Assembly: GCA_031414695.1 (NCBI GenBank)
Contig: JANNWG010000062.1
Location: 70,099 to 134,098 of the forward strand
From: UKL13-2 sp031414695
Lineage (GTDB): Bacteria > Pseudomonadota > Gammaproteobacteria > Burkholderiales > Usitatibacteraceae
Direction of reading: 5' to 3'
Length of the DNA: 64,000 bases
Shown: positions 1 through 8,890 of the stretch, in pieces
Position numbering within the stretch: the stretch's first letter is position 1
Layout of the letters: the number at the start of each line of letters is the position of its first letter
Notes under the pieces: generated by a model
Seen by the model: only the letters and a program-made list of their open reading frames with translations
The model's database searches: none
Told to the model about the DNA's origin: nothing
Program-made: the position numbers and the translations under genes

Positions 1-12
1 TTATGTATTTGC

Positions 13-1269
13 TTACTTTCGCCCGAGTGCGCGGTAACCAATATCGCTACGGTATTGCATGCCTGTAAACCGAATGGGTTCAAGCATGTCGTACGCACAT
101 CGTTGCGCAATTTTAACGGTGTCACCCAGCGCCGTCACACAAAGCACGCGACCGCCATTGGTCACAACGGCGCCGTCATGCAATCGAGTGCCAGCATGAA
201 ACACTTTTGCATCTTCAGTGGCCATTGGAATGTTTGTAATCGCATCACCTTTAGTCGGCGCATCAGGATAATTTGCCGCCGCCATCACCACGCCTAACGC
301 GGCGCGACGATCCCACTCAGCGTCAGTGACATCGAGCTTGCCAGCAACGGCCGCTTCAACAAGTGATAAAAAATCGGTCTTTAATCGCATCATGATGGGC
401 TGTGTTTCAGGGTCGCCCATGCGCGCATTAAATTCGACTACGCGCGGTCGGCCAGCGTCATCGATCATCAAGCCCGCGTAAAGAAAGCCTACGAAAGGCG
501 CGCCTTCAGCGGCCATACCTTTTAGTGTTGGGTTAATGACCTCACGCATCACGCGCGCGTGAATTTCTGGCGTCACCACTGGGGCAGGTGAATACGCACC
601 CATGCCGCCAGTATTTGGCCCCACATCACCATCAAAAATACGTTTATGGTCTTGGGTTGATGCAAAGGGCAATGCATTCTTACCGTCGCATAAACAAATA
701 AAACTCGCTTCCTCGCCCTCCATGAACTCTTCAATTACGACCTGCCCTGGTGCGGTGCCCAACATCATATCGAGCGAGTCTAATGCGTCGCCGATAGTCA
801 TTGCGACCACCACGCCTTTGCCCGCCGCTAAACCATCGGCCTTAATGACAATCGGGGCGCCTTCTCGCGCGACGTATTGTTTTGCAGCGGAAATGTCAGT
901 AAAGGTCGCGTACTTCGCTGTTGGTATGTTGTGCCGCTGCATAAATTGTTTGGCAAAATCTTTGGATGACTCCAATTGCGCGGCGGCACGTGATGGGCCG
1001 AATATTGTTAAGCCTGCCGCCTGAAATTGATCTACCACGCCTGCAGCAAGTGATGCCTCAGGGCCAACCACGGTGAGGTAAATATTTTCTTTTTTAGCGA
1101 ATGCTATTAAATCGGGAATTGATTGAATGTCCACATTGACTAAGCCATCTTCAATCGCCGTACCCGCATTACCAGGTGCAACATAGACCAATTGGACATG
1201 CGGATTTTGCGTGAGGCGCCATGCGAGTGCATGTTCGCGGCCGCCAGAGCCGATTACTAAGAGCTTCAT
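13..1269 (-). CDS. purD: Phosphoribosylamine-glycine ligase (GAR synthetase)
   Basis: Cytosolic ATP-grasp enzyme that joins glycine to phosphoribosylamine, the second step of de novo purine synthesis. The 418 residues match the family's usual length. The N-terminus carries GSGGREHALAW, the ATP-grasp lysine loop KADGLAAGKGV lies near residue 145, and VEFNARMGDPETQ, the metal- and ATP-binding signature, lies near residue 280. purH lies about 1 kb upstream on the same strand. The pair is usually adjacent in betaproteobacteria, and here a toxin-antitoxin pair sits between them. The identification is secure. Confidence 0.97.
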   Translation of the reverse strand: MKLLVIGSGGREHALAWRLTQNPHVQLVYVAPGNAGTAIEDGLVNVDIQSIPDLIAFAKKENIYLTVVGPEASLAAGVVDQFQAAGLTIFGPSRAAAQLESSKDFAKQFMQRHNIPTAKYATFTDISAAKQYVAREGAPIVIKADGLAAGKGVVVAMTIGDALDSLDMMLGTAPGQVVIEEFMEGEEASFICLCDGKNALPFASTQDHKRIFDGDVGPNTGGMGAYSPAPVVTPEIHARVMREVINPTLKGMAAEGAPFVGFLYAGLMIDDAGRPRVVEFNARMGDPETQPIMMRLKTDFLSLVEAAVAGKLDVTDAEWDRRAALGVVMAAANYPDAPTKGDAITNIPMATEDAKVFHAGTRLHDGAVVTNGGRVLCVTALGDTVKIAQRCAYDMLEPIRFTGMQYRSDIGYRALGRK

Positions 1270-1276
1270 AAAATAA

Positions 1277-1678
1277 TCAATTAGGTGAAATTAATTTTAA
1301 TTTTGGAAAATATTCGCGATAGCGTTTGGCGTCGCGCGTTAGTAATGTTAAGTTTGAAATTGCCGCATGTGCGCCAATAAAAAAATCGGGTAACGGTGAG
1401 GCTTTAACACCGCCACGTGACCGGTATAGTGCATATGCCTTTCCGGCTAAAAATGCAGATGACCATGGCAAATCTAGCTGCGTAGCGCGGATTGTTTTTA
1501 ATGCTAGAGTCGCATCACGCTCATGTAAATACGCAAGCGAAAATTCCGCAAAAATAATGGGATTAATCGCTACACCTTCTGCATCAATCGCGTTAGCAAG
1601 TTCAGTTGATGACCAATCCGCCCACACCGTATTTTCTGTGGTGACATCAATCAACACATTGGTATCAACTAAAATCAT
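1277..1678 (-). CDS. vapC: PIN-domain ribonuclease toxin (VapC type)
   Basis: Predicted single-domain PIN endoribonuclease of 133 residues, the toxin half of a type II toxin-antitoxin module. The acidic residues expected for Mg2+ binding are visible: Asp5 in MILVDTNVLID, Glu in the FAEF segment near residue 45, Asp in PDFFIGAHA, and Asp in TRDAKRY near the C-terminus. It starts two bases after the stop of the AbrB-type antitoxin gene, so the two are translationally close. The RNA target cannot be read from sequence. The family call is strong; toxicity is inferred. Confidence 0.88.
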   Translation of the reverse strand: MILVDTNVLIDVTTENTVWADWSSTELANAIDAEGVAINPIIFAEFSLAYLHERDATLALKTIRATQLDLPWSSAFLAGKAYALYRSRGGVKASPLPDFFIGAHAAISNLTLLTRDAKRYREYFPKLKLISPN

Positions 1679-1680
1679 GG

Positions 1681-1914
1681 CTATTTTTCACCGCGCGTCA
1701 TCGCCATGACTTCATCGGTTGTCATCCCTAAATGTTTGAGAGAGCCGCGTAGTTGTGCAACCGCACTACTGCCAGCAGATTTTTTGCCGCTAACTGACTT
1801 GAGAATCACTTGACCTCGCGAAAATTCAAAATCCACTTCAGTATTGGGCATAAGCCCAGTCAGCTCACGAATTTTTTGCGGGATGGTCACTTGACCTTTA
1901 GAGGTGATTTTCAT
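1681..1914 (-). CDS. vapB: AbrB/MazE-type antitoxin
   Basis: Small DNA-binding antitoxin of 77 residues. The N-terminal 45 residues form a SpoVT/AbrB swapped-hairpin domain (MKITSKGQVTIPQKIREL, typical of the fold). The C-terminal tail, with a charged end and TTDEVMAMTRGEK, is the likely toxin-binding part. It is first in a two-gene operon with the PIN toxin. A 13-base palindrome just upstream (1942-1954) is a candidate autoregulatory operator. The gene pair interrupts the purH-purD interval, which suggests acquisition by transfer. Confidence 0.85.
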   Translation of the reverse strand: MKITSKGQVTIPQKIRELTGLMPNTEVDFEFSRGQVILKSVSGKKSAGSSAVAQLRGSLKHLGMTTDEVMAMTRGEK

Positions 1915-1941
1915 GCGTTCTCTCCGGTATTACTATCTAAA

Positions 1942-1954
1942 GTAAGAATCTTAC
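1942..1954. promoter_or_regulatory. Palindrome upstream of the toxin-antitoxin pair, candidate operator
   Basis: GTAAGAATCTTAC is a perfect 6-1-6 inverted repeat 28 bases upstream of the antitoxin start. AbrB-type antitoxins usually bind such sites and repress their own operon. The function is inferred from position and symmetry. Confidence 0.5.
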
Positions 1955-1972
1955 GCTAGTTTGATGAAAAAA

Positions 1973-2194
1973 TTAGTTAAGTGGCCAACTGGGAATGACC
2001 TCGTCAATCTTGGTTTGAAGCGGCATTGTTTCAGCTAGTGCCTCAATAATGCCGTGATAGTGCAAGTATGGGGTTCCGTCTTGCTTATTGCTAAATAAAT
2101 ACATATGCATGTCGCGTAACTTACGTTGGGCAAATTTCAGCCGCACAACATTTTGTTGTGACGAAGAGTGTGTGATGTGAAAACCATTGCACAT
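1973..2194 (-). CDS. Small ORF, unknown (73 residues)
   Basis: I do not recognise this 73-residue ORF. It lies between the antitoxin operator and the intergenic palindrome downstream of purH, on the same strand as both neighbours. The product is polar, with no membrane segment, signal peptide or familiar motif; it holds a YLHYHGIIEAL stretch. I see no strong ribosome binding site. It may be a remnant of the element that carried the toxin-antitoxin pair, or not a gene at all. Confidence 0.3.
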   Translation of the reverse strand: MCNGFHITHSSSQQNVVRLKFAQRKLRDMHMYLFSNKQDGTPYLHYHGIIEALAETMPLQTKIDEVIPSWPLN

Positions 2195-2240
2195 ACCCGC
2201 GTGGGCAGATAGACCCTGCCCACCCTAATAAGCTAATTCA

Positions 2241-2312
2241 CTTATAAACTCGAATATTAGTCGGTGTTTACAAGCATAAATGCTTGAAGGTGCTCGCCAA
2301 TATGCGAGTTTT
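2241..2312. repeat. Intergenic imperfect palindrome (family member a)
   Basis: Degenerate copy of the window-wide repeat. The right arm AAGGTGCTCGCCAATATGCG pairs imperfectly with the left arm ACTCGAATATTAGTCGGTG around an AAATGCTTGA loop. It lies just 3' of purH and could act as a transcript end. Confidence 0.55.
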
Positions 2313-2323
2313 AATTTCTAATA

Positions 2324-3880
2324 TCAATGCCGAAAATGCCGCATGCCCGTCATCAGCATCGCCACATTGCGTTCGTTGGCAGCGGCAATGACTTCATCAT
2401 CGCGCATAGAGCCGCCGGGTTGAATCACGGCGGTGGCTCCTGCGTCCGCGATGACATCAAGCCCATCGCGAAATGGGAAAAATGCGTCGGATGCCGCAAC
2501 AGAGCCTGTGAGTGTTAAGCCCGCATGTTTGGCTTTAATCGCCGCGATTTTGGTGGAGTCGATGCGGCTCATCTGTCCCGCGCCGACGCCGAGTGTCATG
2601 CCGTAACGACAAAATACAATGGCGTTTGATTTCACATATTTTGCGACGCGGAAGGCGAAAATTAAATCATTCATTTCCGCTGCTGTGGGCTTACGTTTGG
2701 TGACGACTTTTAATTGTGCAACATCGAAGTTATCTGTCGTTTGTACCAGTAAGCCGCCGCCGACGCGCTTCATGTCGAATTTATTGTTACCCTTACCCAA
2801 AGCAATTTGTATCACTCGTACATTTTGTTTATTCGCAAAAATGGCTAATGCCTCGACCGTAAAACTAGGTGCGATAACCACTTCAACAAATTGCTTGGCG
2901 ACAGACGCGGCAGTCGCGCCATCGACTTCACGGTTAAACGCGATGATGCCGCCAAAGGCTGAAGTTGGGTCGGTCTCAAGTGCGCGTAAGTAGGCGGTGT
3001 TCGTGTCGTTGGCAATGGCGACGCCGCAAGGATTGGCATGTTTGACAATCACGCAGGCGGTCACGTCAAAGGAGCGGCAGCATTCCCATGCCGCATCGGC
3101 GTCGGCGATGTTGTTGTATGAGAGCGCTTTGCCCTGTAATTGCTGGTAGCTTGCAAGCGTGCCTGCGGCAGGATTTTTTTCGACATAAAACGCGGCGTCT
3201 TGATGTGGGTTTTCACCATAGCGCATGGTTTCGGCCAGCGTGACGCTTAGATTTAATTGCGTCGGAAATGTTCGTGGCGTGTTGTCATCGTCGAGAGACG
3301 TTAGAAAGTTTGAGATCATGCCGTCGTATTCAGCGGTGTGGCTAAATGCTTTTTTGGCAAGGCTAAATCGGGTGGCAGCGCTTATTGCGCCGTGATTGGC
3401 CGTCATTTCGGCGGTGATTTTTTCGTAGTCGAGCGCGTCGGTCACAATCGCCACAAACGCATGATTTTTTGCGGCTGCCCTCACCATGGTGGGCCCACCG
3501 ATATCAATATTTTCAATTGCATCATCTAGCGCCACATCAGCTTTGGCGATGGTAGCCGCGAACGGATATAGATTGACCACCACCATATCTATCGCAGGAA
3601 TGCTATGTTCGCGCATGGCGTCGGTATGGTGAGCCAAATCACGTCGCGCCAAAATGCCGCCATGCACTTTAGGATGCAAGGTTTTGACGCGCCCATCCAT
3701 CATCTCTGGAAAGCCCGTGTAGTCGCCCACTTCAATGACCTTAATGCCATTTGCAGAAAGCAATTTGGCGGTACCACCAGTCGATAAAATTTCTACACCA
3801 TTGGCGGCTAAGAATTTAGCAAAAGGCAAAATGCCCGCTTTGTCTGAGACGCTTAGGAGGGCACGTTTGATTGAGATCAT
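2324..3880 (-). CDS. purH: Bifunctional AICAR transformylase / IMP cyclohydrolase
   Basis: Catalyses the last two steps of IMP synthesis: formyl transfer from 10-formyl-tetrahydrofolate to AICAR, then ring closure. The 518 residues match the normal length. The N-terminal IMP cyclohydrolase domain (about 1-190) begins IKRALLSVSDKAG. The transformylase domain contains KHANPCG near residue 260 and SNAIVF and GVGAGQMSR near residue 430. It follows dusB and fis on the same strand, a common betaproteobacterial order. The start at MISIKRALLS agrees with the family. Confidence 0.97.
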   Translation of the reverse strand: MISIKRALLSVSDKAGILPFAKFLAANGVEILSTGGTAKLLSANGIKVIEVGDYTGFPEMMDGRVKTLHPKVHGGILARRDLAHHTDAMREHSIPAIDMVVVNLYPFAATIAKADVALDDAIENIDIGGPTMVRAAAKNHAFVAIVTDALDYEKITAEMTANHGAISAATRFSLAKKAFSHTAEYDGMISNFLTSLDDDNTPRTFPTQLNLSVTLAETMRYGENPHQDAAFYVEKNPAAGTLASYQQLQGKALSYNNIADADAAWECCRSFDVTACVIVKHANPCGVAIANDTNTAYLRALETDPTSAFGGIIAFNREVDGATAASVAKQFVEVVIAPSFTVEALAIFANKQNVRVIQIALGKGNNKFDMKRVGGGLLVQTTDNFDVAQLKVVTKRKPTAAEMNDLIFAFRVAKYVKSNAIVFCRYGMTLGVGAGQMSRIDSTKIAAIKAKHAGLTLTGSVAASDAFFPFRDGLDVIADAGATAVIQPGGSMRDDEVIAAANERNVAMLMTGMRHFRH

Positions 3881-4028
3881 GTTTAGATTGTGGTTGACGG
3901 TTGGGCGTTGAGCGTGCGGCGTTGAGGGTTGAGTGTTTTGCGCGCTGCGTTAGCCGAGGTTGCGCGGTTAATTACATATTTGCTGATACATCGAACTTTG
4001 TTTTGTGCATAGCGCCTCACGCTAAACG

Positions 4029-4298
4029 CTACTCAATCCCGTGCTGGCATAATTTTTTTCGCAAGGTATTGCGATTGAGTCCGAGCAAGTCAGCGGCGCG
4101 GGTTTGGTTGCCGCGCGCGTGATGCATCACAACTTCAAGTAGCGGCCTCTCAATGTTGGCAACAACCATGTCGTAAATGTCGGTAGCCTCCTCACCATCG
4201 AGGTCTGAGAAATACTGCTTCATCATTTTACGAACACAAGCTGATAACTCGCTATCACTACTATCCTCAAGCGTGAGGCTTCTAACGTTGCTACTCAT
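4029..4298 (-). CDS. fis: Fis-family nucleoid-associated DNA-binding protein
   Basis: DNA-bending protein of 89 residues, close to the size of enteric Fis (98). The C-terminal helix-turn-helix, GNQTRAADLLGLNRNTLRKKL at about residues 63-83, is the family signature. The N-terminal half supplies dimer helices. The gene lies 27 bases downstream of dusB in the same direction, reproducing the dusB-fis operon known from enterobacteria, where fis is expressed in rapid growth. Whether it has the same growth-rate control here cannot be read from the sequence. Confidence 0.95.
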   Translation of the reverse strand: MSSNVRSLTLEDSSDSELSACVRKMMKQYFSDLDGEEATDIYDMVVANIERPLLEVVMHHARGNQTRAADLLGLNRNTLRKKLCQHGIE

Positions 4299-4325
4299 AC
4301 TATTCCTTGATTGCCTTTTTTTAAC

Positions 4326-5372
4326 CTACGCAGCCGACTGCAATTGGTCGGCGGCTGTTCCCAAATTTCTTAAATCTTTACCGAAGGCAAAGAATACACG
4401 ACCTTCGGATTTTAGTTTTTGTAAAAATGAAACGACTGCGGCGAGCTGTAAATCCGCGCATTCAAGCTGATTCATTAGTTGCCGAAAATCTTCACCACCT
4501 GGTGCTTGTGACAAATACCAGCCTATGTGTTTGCGCGCGATGCGATGGCCTTTCGCCTCACCATAAAATTGATAAAGATTTTGTAAATGTTCCGTTGCAA
4601 TTGCGCTTGCTTCGTCAATCGTTGGTGGCAACATGTGTGTGCCGGTTTTTAAGTACCAGCTAATCTCACGAAATAGCCACGGGCAGCCCTGCGCGGCGCG
4701 GCCAATCATGATGGCGTCGGCGCGCGTTTGTTCAAGAACATACTTTGCTTTTTCAGGCGAATCGATATCGCCATTGGCAATCACGGGAATTTTGACCGCT
4801 TGTTTTACCGCCCGAATGGTTTCGTATTCGGCATTACCATTGTATAAATCAGCGCGTGTGCGTCCATGAATGGTGAGCGCTTGTATGCCGCAGTCTTCCG
4901 CGATGCGCGCAATAGTTAATGCGTTTTTATGTGCGCGATCCCAGCCGGTGCGAATTTTTAATGTCACGGGCACATTCACCGCATTCACCACCGCCGTTAA
5001 TATGCGTGCTACCAGCGGCTCGTCTTGCAAGAGTGCCGAGCCCGCATAAACATTGCAGACTTTTTTAGCGGGGCAGCCCATGTTGATGTCAATGATTTGC
5101 GCGCCACGGTCAATGTTGTAACGCGCCGCATCGGCCATCATCTCGGGCGCAGCACCGGCAATTTGCACTACGATGGGATCAACTTCGCCGTCATGGTCGC
5201 CGCGTAAGACTGATTTTTCAGTGGCCCATAATTTGCTATTGGACGCCACCATTTCCGATACGGCCATGCCAGCACCTAAGCGCTTTACTAATTGGCGAAA
5301 CGGTCTATCCGTGACGCCAGCCATCGGCGCGCAGATGAGATTATTTTTTAGCGTGATATTGCCGATTTGCAC
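4326..5372 (-). CDS. dusB: tRNA-dihydrouridine synthase B
   Basis: FMN enzyme that reduces uridines in the tRNA D-loop. The 348 residues form a TIM barrel followed by a helical tRNA-binding domain. Visible landmarks are APMAGVTDRPFRQL at the N-terminus, the catalytic cysteine in DINMGCPAKKV near residue 100, and the FMN-phosphate region IPVIANGDI near residue 195, then MIGRAAQGCPW. It is first in an operon with fis. The start at MQIGNITLKNNLICAPM matches the family. Confidence 0.95.
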   Translation of the reverse strand: MQIGNITLKNNLICAPMAGVTDRPFRQLVKRLGAGMAVSEMVASNSKLWATEKSVLRGDHDGEVDPIVVQIAGAAPEMMADAARYNIDRGAQIIDINMGCPAKKVCNVYAGSALLQDEPLVARILTAVVNAVNVPVTLKIRTGWDRAHKNALTIARIAEDCGIQALTIHGRTRADLYNGNAEYETIRAVKQAVKIPVIANGDIDSPEKAKYVLEQTRADAIMIGRAAQGCPWLFREISWYLKTGTHMLPPTIDEASAIATEHLQNLYQFYGEAKGHRIARKHIGWYLSQAPGGEDFRQLMNQLECADLQLAAVVSFLQKLKSEGRVFFAFGKDLRNLGTAADQLQSAA

Positions 5373-5477
5373 GATTAGAAAAATGGTGTGATGGAAAAAT
5401 ACCGGACTGACAGTTTACCGCTGCAAATTCTCAGTTGCTTAAGTTTTAAGCAAATTATTTTTGTTGTTAACGTTTTA

Positions 5478-6197
5478 TTACGTCAGATTTAAGCTGAGCA
5501 GATCATTCGCGCTACACCAACGCCATTCGCCAAGTGGCAAGTCATCGGGCAGACGTAGGCCGCCGATTTGGCTGCGATGCAGCGCGGTCACATGATTGCT
5601 GACGGCTGCCATCATGCGTTTGACTTGATGGTACTTGCCTTGCGCTAAGGTGAGTTGAATTTTATTTGGCGCATCCATTGGCGTACAGGCGAGTGCGTGC
5701 ACTGGTTTGGGGTCGTCATCAAGCACCACACCGGCTAATAATTTTGCAATCTGCGTCGGCGTGATGGCTTCACTTAACGTCACATCATATATTTTTGGTA
5801 CGTGGTGTTTGGGGGACGCCATCCGATGAATAAATTTGCCATCATCAGAAAAAAGCAGCAGCCCTGTGGTGTCTTGGTCAAGTCGTCCCACCGCCTGTAT
5901 GCCGCCATTTCTAGCGCGCAATGGATCAGCCAAGAGTCGATACACGCTGGGGTGCGATTTAGCTTTTTGCGAACATTCATATCCGACAGGTTTATGTAGC
6001 ATCACATAAGCTTTTTCGCGATACGGCCAAGTGGTGTTGTCCACCGTGAATGTAAATTCAGGAGACAAGACGTCTATGATTTCATCTGCGTTATCAACAA
6101 CGCCGCCGTTAATGACGACCGCGCCATTCGCAATTAAAATCGCGCACATTTTGCGTGTGCCAAAGCCTTGGCTAAAGAGAAGTTGGGCGAGAGTCAT
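5478..6197 (-). CDS. Pseudouridine synthase of the RsuA/RluB/E/F family
   Basis: rRNA pseudouridine synthase of 239 residues. An N-terminal S4-like RNA-binding domain (about 1-60; LAQLLFSQGFGTRKMC) precedes the catalytic domain. GRLDQDTTGLLLFSDDG near residue 103 contains the catalytic aspartate. KYHQVKRMM near residue 190 is the second conserved motif. Length and composition fit 16S rRNA pseudouridine-516 synthase (RsuA), but the substrate cannot be separated safely from RluE/F types by eye. It stands alone between the desaturase and dusB. Confidence 0.88.
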   Translation of the reverse strand: MTLAQLLFSQGFGTRKMCAILIANGAVVINGGVVDNADEIIDVLSPEFTFTVDNTTWPYREKAYVMLHKPVGYECSQKAKSHPSVYRLLADPLRARNGGIQAVGRLDQDTTGLLLFSDDGKFIHRMASPKHHVPKIYDVTLSEAITPTQIAKLLAGVVLDDDPKPVHALACTPMDAPNKIQLTLAQGKYHQVKRMMAAVSNHVTALHRSQIGGLRLPDDLPLGEWRWCSANDLLSLNLT

Positions 6198-6213
6198 AAT
6201 TTATTTCACAAGT

Positions 6214-6294
6214 AAGATGAAATTTAAAACATCAATATCCACGTGCATTTGCAAGCAAAAATGCTCCAAAATGCACGTCAATAAATGACTTTTA
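6214..6294. repeat. Intergenic imperfect palindrome (family member b)
   Basis: Arms ATTTAAAACATCAATATCC/ACGTGCATTT and AAATGCACGTCAATAAATGA pair around AGCAAAAATGCT. It lies between rsuA and the desaturase terminator, so it is in the 5' region of rsuA rather than at its 3' end. Confidence 0.6.
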
Positions 6295-6308
6295 ATAAAA
6301 TTAAATAA

Positions 6309-6341
6309 TAAAAAAACCCGCCGCACGGCGGGTTTTTTTAT
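6309..6341 (-). terminator. Rho-independent terminator of the desaturase gene
   Basis: Perfect stem CCCGCCG (6317-6323) with CGGCGGG (6326-6332), with a T-run on either side, so it can work in both directions. It lies 13 bases after the desaturase stop. Confidence 0.9.
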
Positions 6342-6353
6342 TCAACAAACACA

Positions 6354-7562
6354 CTACGCGTAGGCGCGAAGGCGTCTGGAGAATTGTTGTAGCGCCTCAA
6401 TGCCAGAGGCCTCAGCACGTTTGCACCAGTCTTCTAGTCGTGCGACTAATTCTTCTTTAGAAAGCGTCGAGCGATTCCACATTTCCATGAGTTCGCGTTT
6501 GAACGCATAAACTTTATCTAGCGTGTCGCTTTGTTTTAACGCCAAGTCGAGTGACGCGCGATTGGCGTCAGTTAAGCTCGCATTATCAGATTGCATCCAC
6601 GTGCGGAAATTTTTCCAACCGCGACGTGAGGATTCACGCGGATTGAACGCCACACCTTCAGTATGCAGACGTTGAATTTCGGCACGACAGGTGGCTTTTA
6701 ATGTGCTCGCATATTTGGTGGTAATTTCAAACCGATGCGCCATTACCGCTTGCAAAGTTTCAACGTCACAGCTGACTTTGTTCCAATCAAATTTGGCTTG
6801 CGGCGCGACTTTTTTTACCTTCGCTAATCCACAAACTTCAAGTGCGCGAATGTAGAGCCAGCCTAAATCAAACTCATACCATTTCATCGAGAAGCGTGCT
6901 GACGTTGGGAAGGCGTGATGGTTATTGTGTAGCTCTTCGCCGCCAATCCAAAAGGCGATAGGCGTGATATTGCGGCTTGTGTCGGTCACCGTGTAATGAC
7001 GATAGCCCCAGTAGTGGCCGATGCCATTGATGATCCCAGCTGCGTGAAACGGAATCCAAGCCATTTGCGCGGCCCAAATAGTTGCGCCGAGTGGACCCAA
7101 TACCACTAGGTTAATCACCAACATTAAACCAACACCCTGCCAGGAATATTTTGCATACACATTGCGCTCGATCCAATCGTCCGGTACGCCGTGGCTATAT
7201 TTGTCGATGGTTTCTTTATTCTTTGACTCGGTGCGATAAAGCTCTGCCCCTTCGGTGAGGACTTTCTTAATGCCATAAATCATCGGCGAATGCGGGTCAT
7301 CCACCGTTTCACATTTAGCGTGATGTTTACGATGAATTGCTACCCACTCGCGCGTGACCATGCCAGTGGTGAGCCATAACCAAAAGCGGAAAAAATGCGA
7401 TGGAATTGCATGTAGCTCAAGGCCGCGGTGCGCTTGTGCGCGGTGCAGAAAAATGGTGACGGCCGCGATAGTGACATGTGTCACCGCAACGCCGAAAACA
7501 ATATAGCCCCACCAAGGTAGGTCGATCAGTCCAGTGAGGCTGTTTAAAATGGTGAAGTCCAA
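6354..7562 (-). CDS. Membrane acyl-CoA (delta-9 type) fatty acid desaturase
   Basis: Integral-membrane di-iron desaturase of 402 residues that introduces a double bond into acyl chains. The three histidine boxes are present: HRAQAHRG near residue 40, HRKHH near residue 78, and HNNHH near residue 215. Paired hydrophobic segments surround them. After about residue 280 the protein continues as a soluble helical tail of about 120 residues, as seen in many proteobacterial homologues. Its role is probably control of membrane fluidity. It has its own strong terminator. Confidence 0.92.
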   Translation of the reverse strand: MDFTILNSLTGLIDLPWWGYIVFGVAVTHVTIAAVTIFLHRAQAHRGLELHAIPSHFFRFWLWLTTGMVTREWVAIHRKHHAKCETVDDPHSPMIYGIKKVLTEGAELYRTESKNKETIDKYSHGVPDDWIERNVYAKYSWQGVGLMLVINLVVLGPLGATIWAAQMAWIPFHAAGIINGIGHYWGYRHYTVTDTSRNITPIAFWIGGEELHNNHHAFPTSARFSMKWYEFDLGWLYIRALEVCGLAKVKKVAPQAKFDWNKVSCDVETLQAVMAHRFEITTKYASTLKATCRAEIQRLHTEGVAFNPRESSRRGWKNFRTWMQSDNASLTDANRASLDLALKQSDTLDKVYAFKRELMEMWNRSTLSKEELVARLEDWCKRAEASGIEALQQFSRRLRAYA

Positions 7563-7599
7563 GTTGCTCTCCTATGTAGAGAATGTATTTTACGCTGTT

Positions 7600-7627
7600 G
7601 TGAAAAAACACGCTTGGGGCGTTTTTA
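7600..7627 (-). terminator. Possible terminator of the MscS gene
   Basis: Imperfect hairpin AAAACGC/GCGTGTTTT around CCCAA, read on the minus strand just after the MscS stop and followed by Ts. The stem has a bulge, so strength is uncertain. Confidence 0.4.
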
Positions 7628-8851
7628 AGCAGCAGGTAAGGTCGAGATTTCGATGCCAGCGAGCGAAAATTCGTGAAGTATTTTTGTCAATAAATCTGAA
7701 CGCAAAACACCTTGGCCTTTTTCTGCATCCGCTACCCACACTTGTAGCTCAAGTTCTATGCCGCGTTCTGTTAATGCTTTGACCAACACCGATGGCGCGG
7801 GATCAGCCAGTATGCGTGATTCAGATTGCGTTGCGGCAAACAAAATATTTTTTGCGCTTTCAAGGTCACTACCATAGGCAATGGTTAGCCCCGTTTTTAT
7901 GGATACGCGGGAGTCAGTATAGGAGTGATTGACTACGGTATTGGTAATCAAAGTGTCGTTGGGCACAATGGCCTCTGTGCCGTCTAAACTTTTAATCACC
8001 GTATAACGTGATTTGATCGCCTCCACCACACCGTGCTTGTTATCGACGGTCACTAAATCACCCAGTTGAATCGAACGATCAAGCAAAATGATGAAGCCTG
8101 AGACGTAGTTAGACGCAATTTTTTGCAGGCCAAAGCCTAAACCCACGCCAAGTGCGCCACCGAAAACGGAAAGCAATGTTAAATCAAAGCCAACCAGCGG
8201 CATGGCGATAAGTAGTGAAAGCACCAATGCTAAGGCACGAATGAATTTAACAATGACGACCCGTGATGAAATATCAATGGTCTCGATTTTCATTACCCGC
8301 GTTTCAATCAAGCTTGATAAACCAAGCGCGATGAAAATGGTGATTGCGGCCGTTATGAGAGCTTGCAACACTAGCAATAGCGAGATTTTTTGCTTGCCCA
8401 TCATGAATGAAACATCATCAAGTGCGGCGGTAATTTCAGTGAGTGCGCCAGTAATGTGCAACGCCAATACAATCCAGATGCTTAATACTAAAAAGCGTTC
8501 AGAGGCTTTTAAGAGCGCGGAGGGCGCTATCATGTGACGCAACAAATAAACAGCTAAACGAATCGCTGTAAATGCGGCAATCAGCGGTATCGCAACATGC
8601 AGTAATGGCGTCAGCTGAAACTTAATCAGCACCATGCGGCTGGCCCAAACCAGCACGAGGAAAAATAGCGGCCAGATCACGCGCTGCGCGCCGCCTGCGC
8701 CAATTTTAGCCAGCCCTGGTGAAAGATTGTCTGGCAGATAGCGGCGGATGAGAGAGGCCAACAACCATGAAATCGCGAGCGCGATAACGACAACGCCGAT
8801 CTCCGTGAGGCCAGCGCGTGAGGTAAGGCTTTTACTAATGTCGTCAATCAT
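7625..8851 (-). CDS. Small-conductance mechanosensitive channel, MscS family
   Basis: Inner-membrane channel of 408 residues that opens on hypo-osmotic shock. About five hydrophobic segments precede the pore helix, whose Gly/Ala-rich pattern GGALGVGLGFGLQKIASNYVSG lies near residue 230. The cytoplasmic beta domain begins DRSIQLGDLVTV and continues to the mixed alpha/beta C-terminus. It is longer than E. coli MscS (286), with extra N-terminal helices, like many YbdG/YnaI-type relatives. Ion preference is not readable. Confidence 0.9.
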   Translation of the reverse strand: MIDDISKSLTSRAGLTEIGVVVIALAISWLLASLIRRYLPDNLSPGLAKIGAGGAQRVIWPLFFLVLVWASRMVLIKFQLTPLLHVAIPLIAAFTAIRLAVYLLRHMIAPSALLKASERFLVLSIWIVLALHITGALTEITAALDDVSFMMGKQKISLLLVLQALITAAITIFIALGLSSLIETRVMKIETIDISSRVVIVKFIRALALVLSLLIAMPLVGFDLTLLSVFGGALGVGLGFGLQKIASNYVSGFIILLDRSIQLGDLVTVDNKHGVVEAIKSRYTVIKSLDGTEAIVPNDTLITNTVVNHSYTDSRVSIKTGLTIAYGSDLESAKNILFAATQSESRILADPAPSVLVKALTERGIELELQVWVADAEKGQGVLRSDLLTKILHEFSLAGIEISTLPAA

Positions 8852-8890
8852 GACGTGCCGTCTTTGCTAACAATGACGTTGTAGGACGCG

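Noticed and set aside
601..1024. Plus-strand 140-residue frame over purD
   Set aside because: Antisense to a clear, full-length purD with strong protein motifs.
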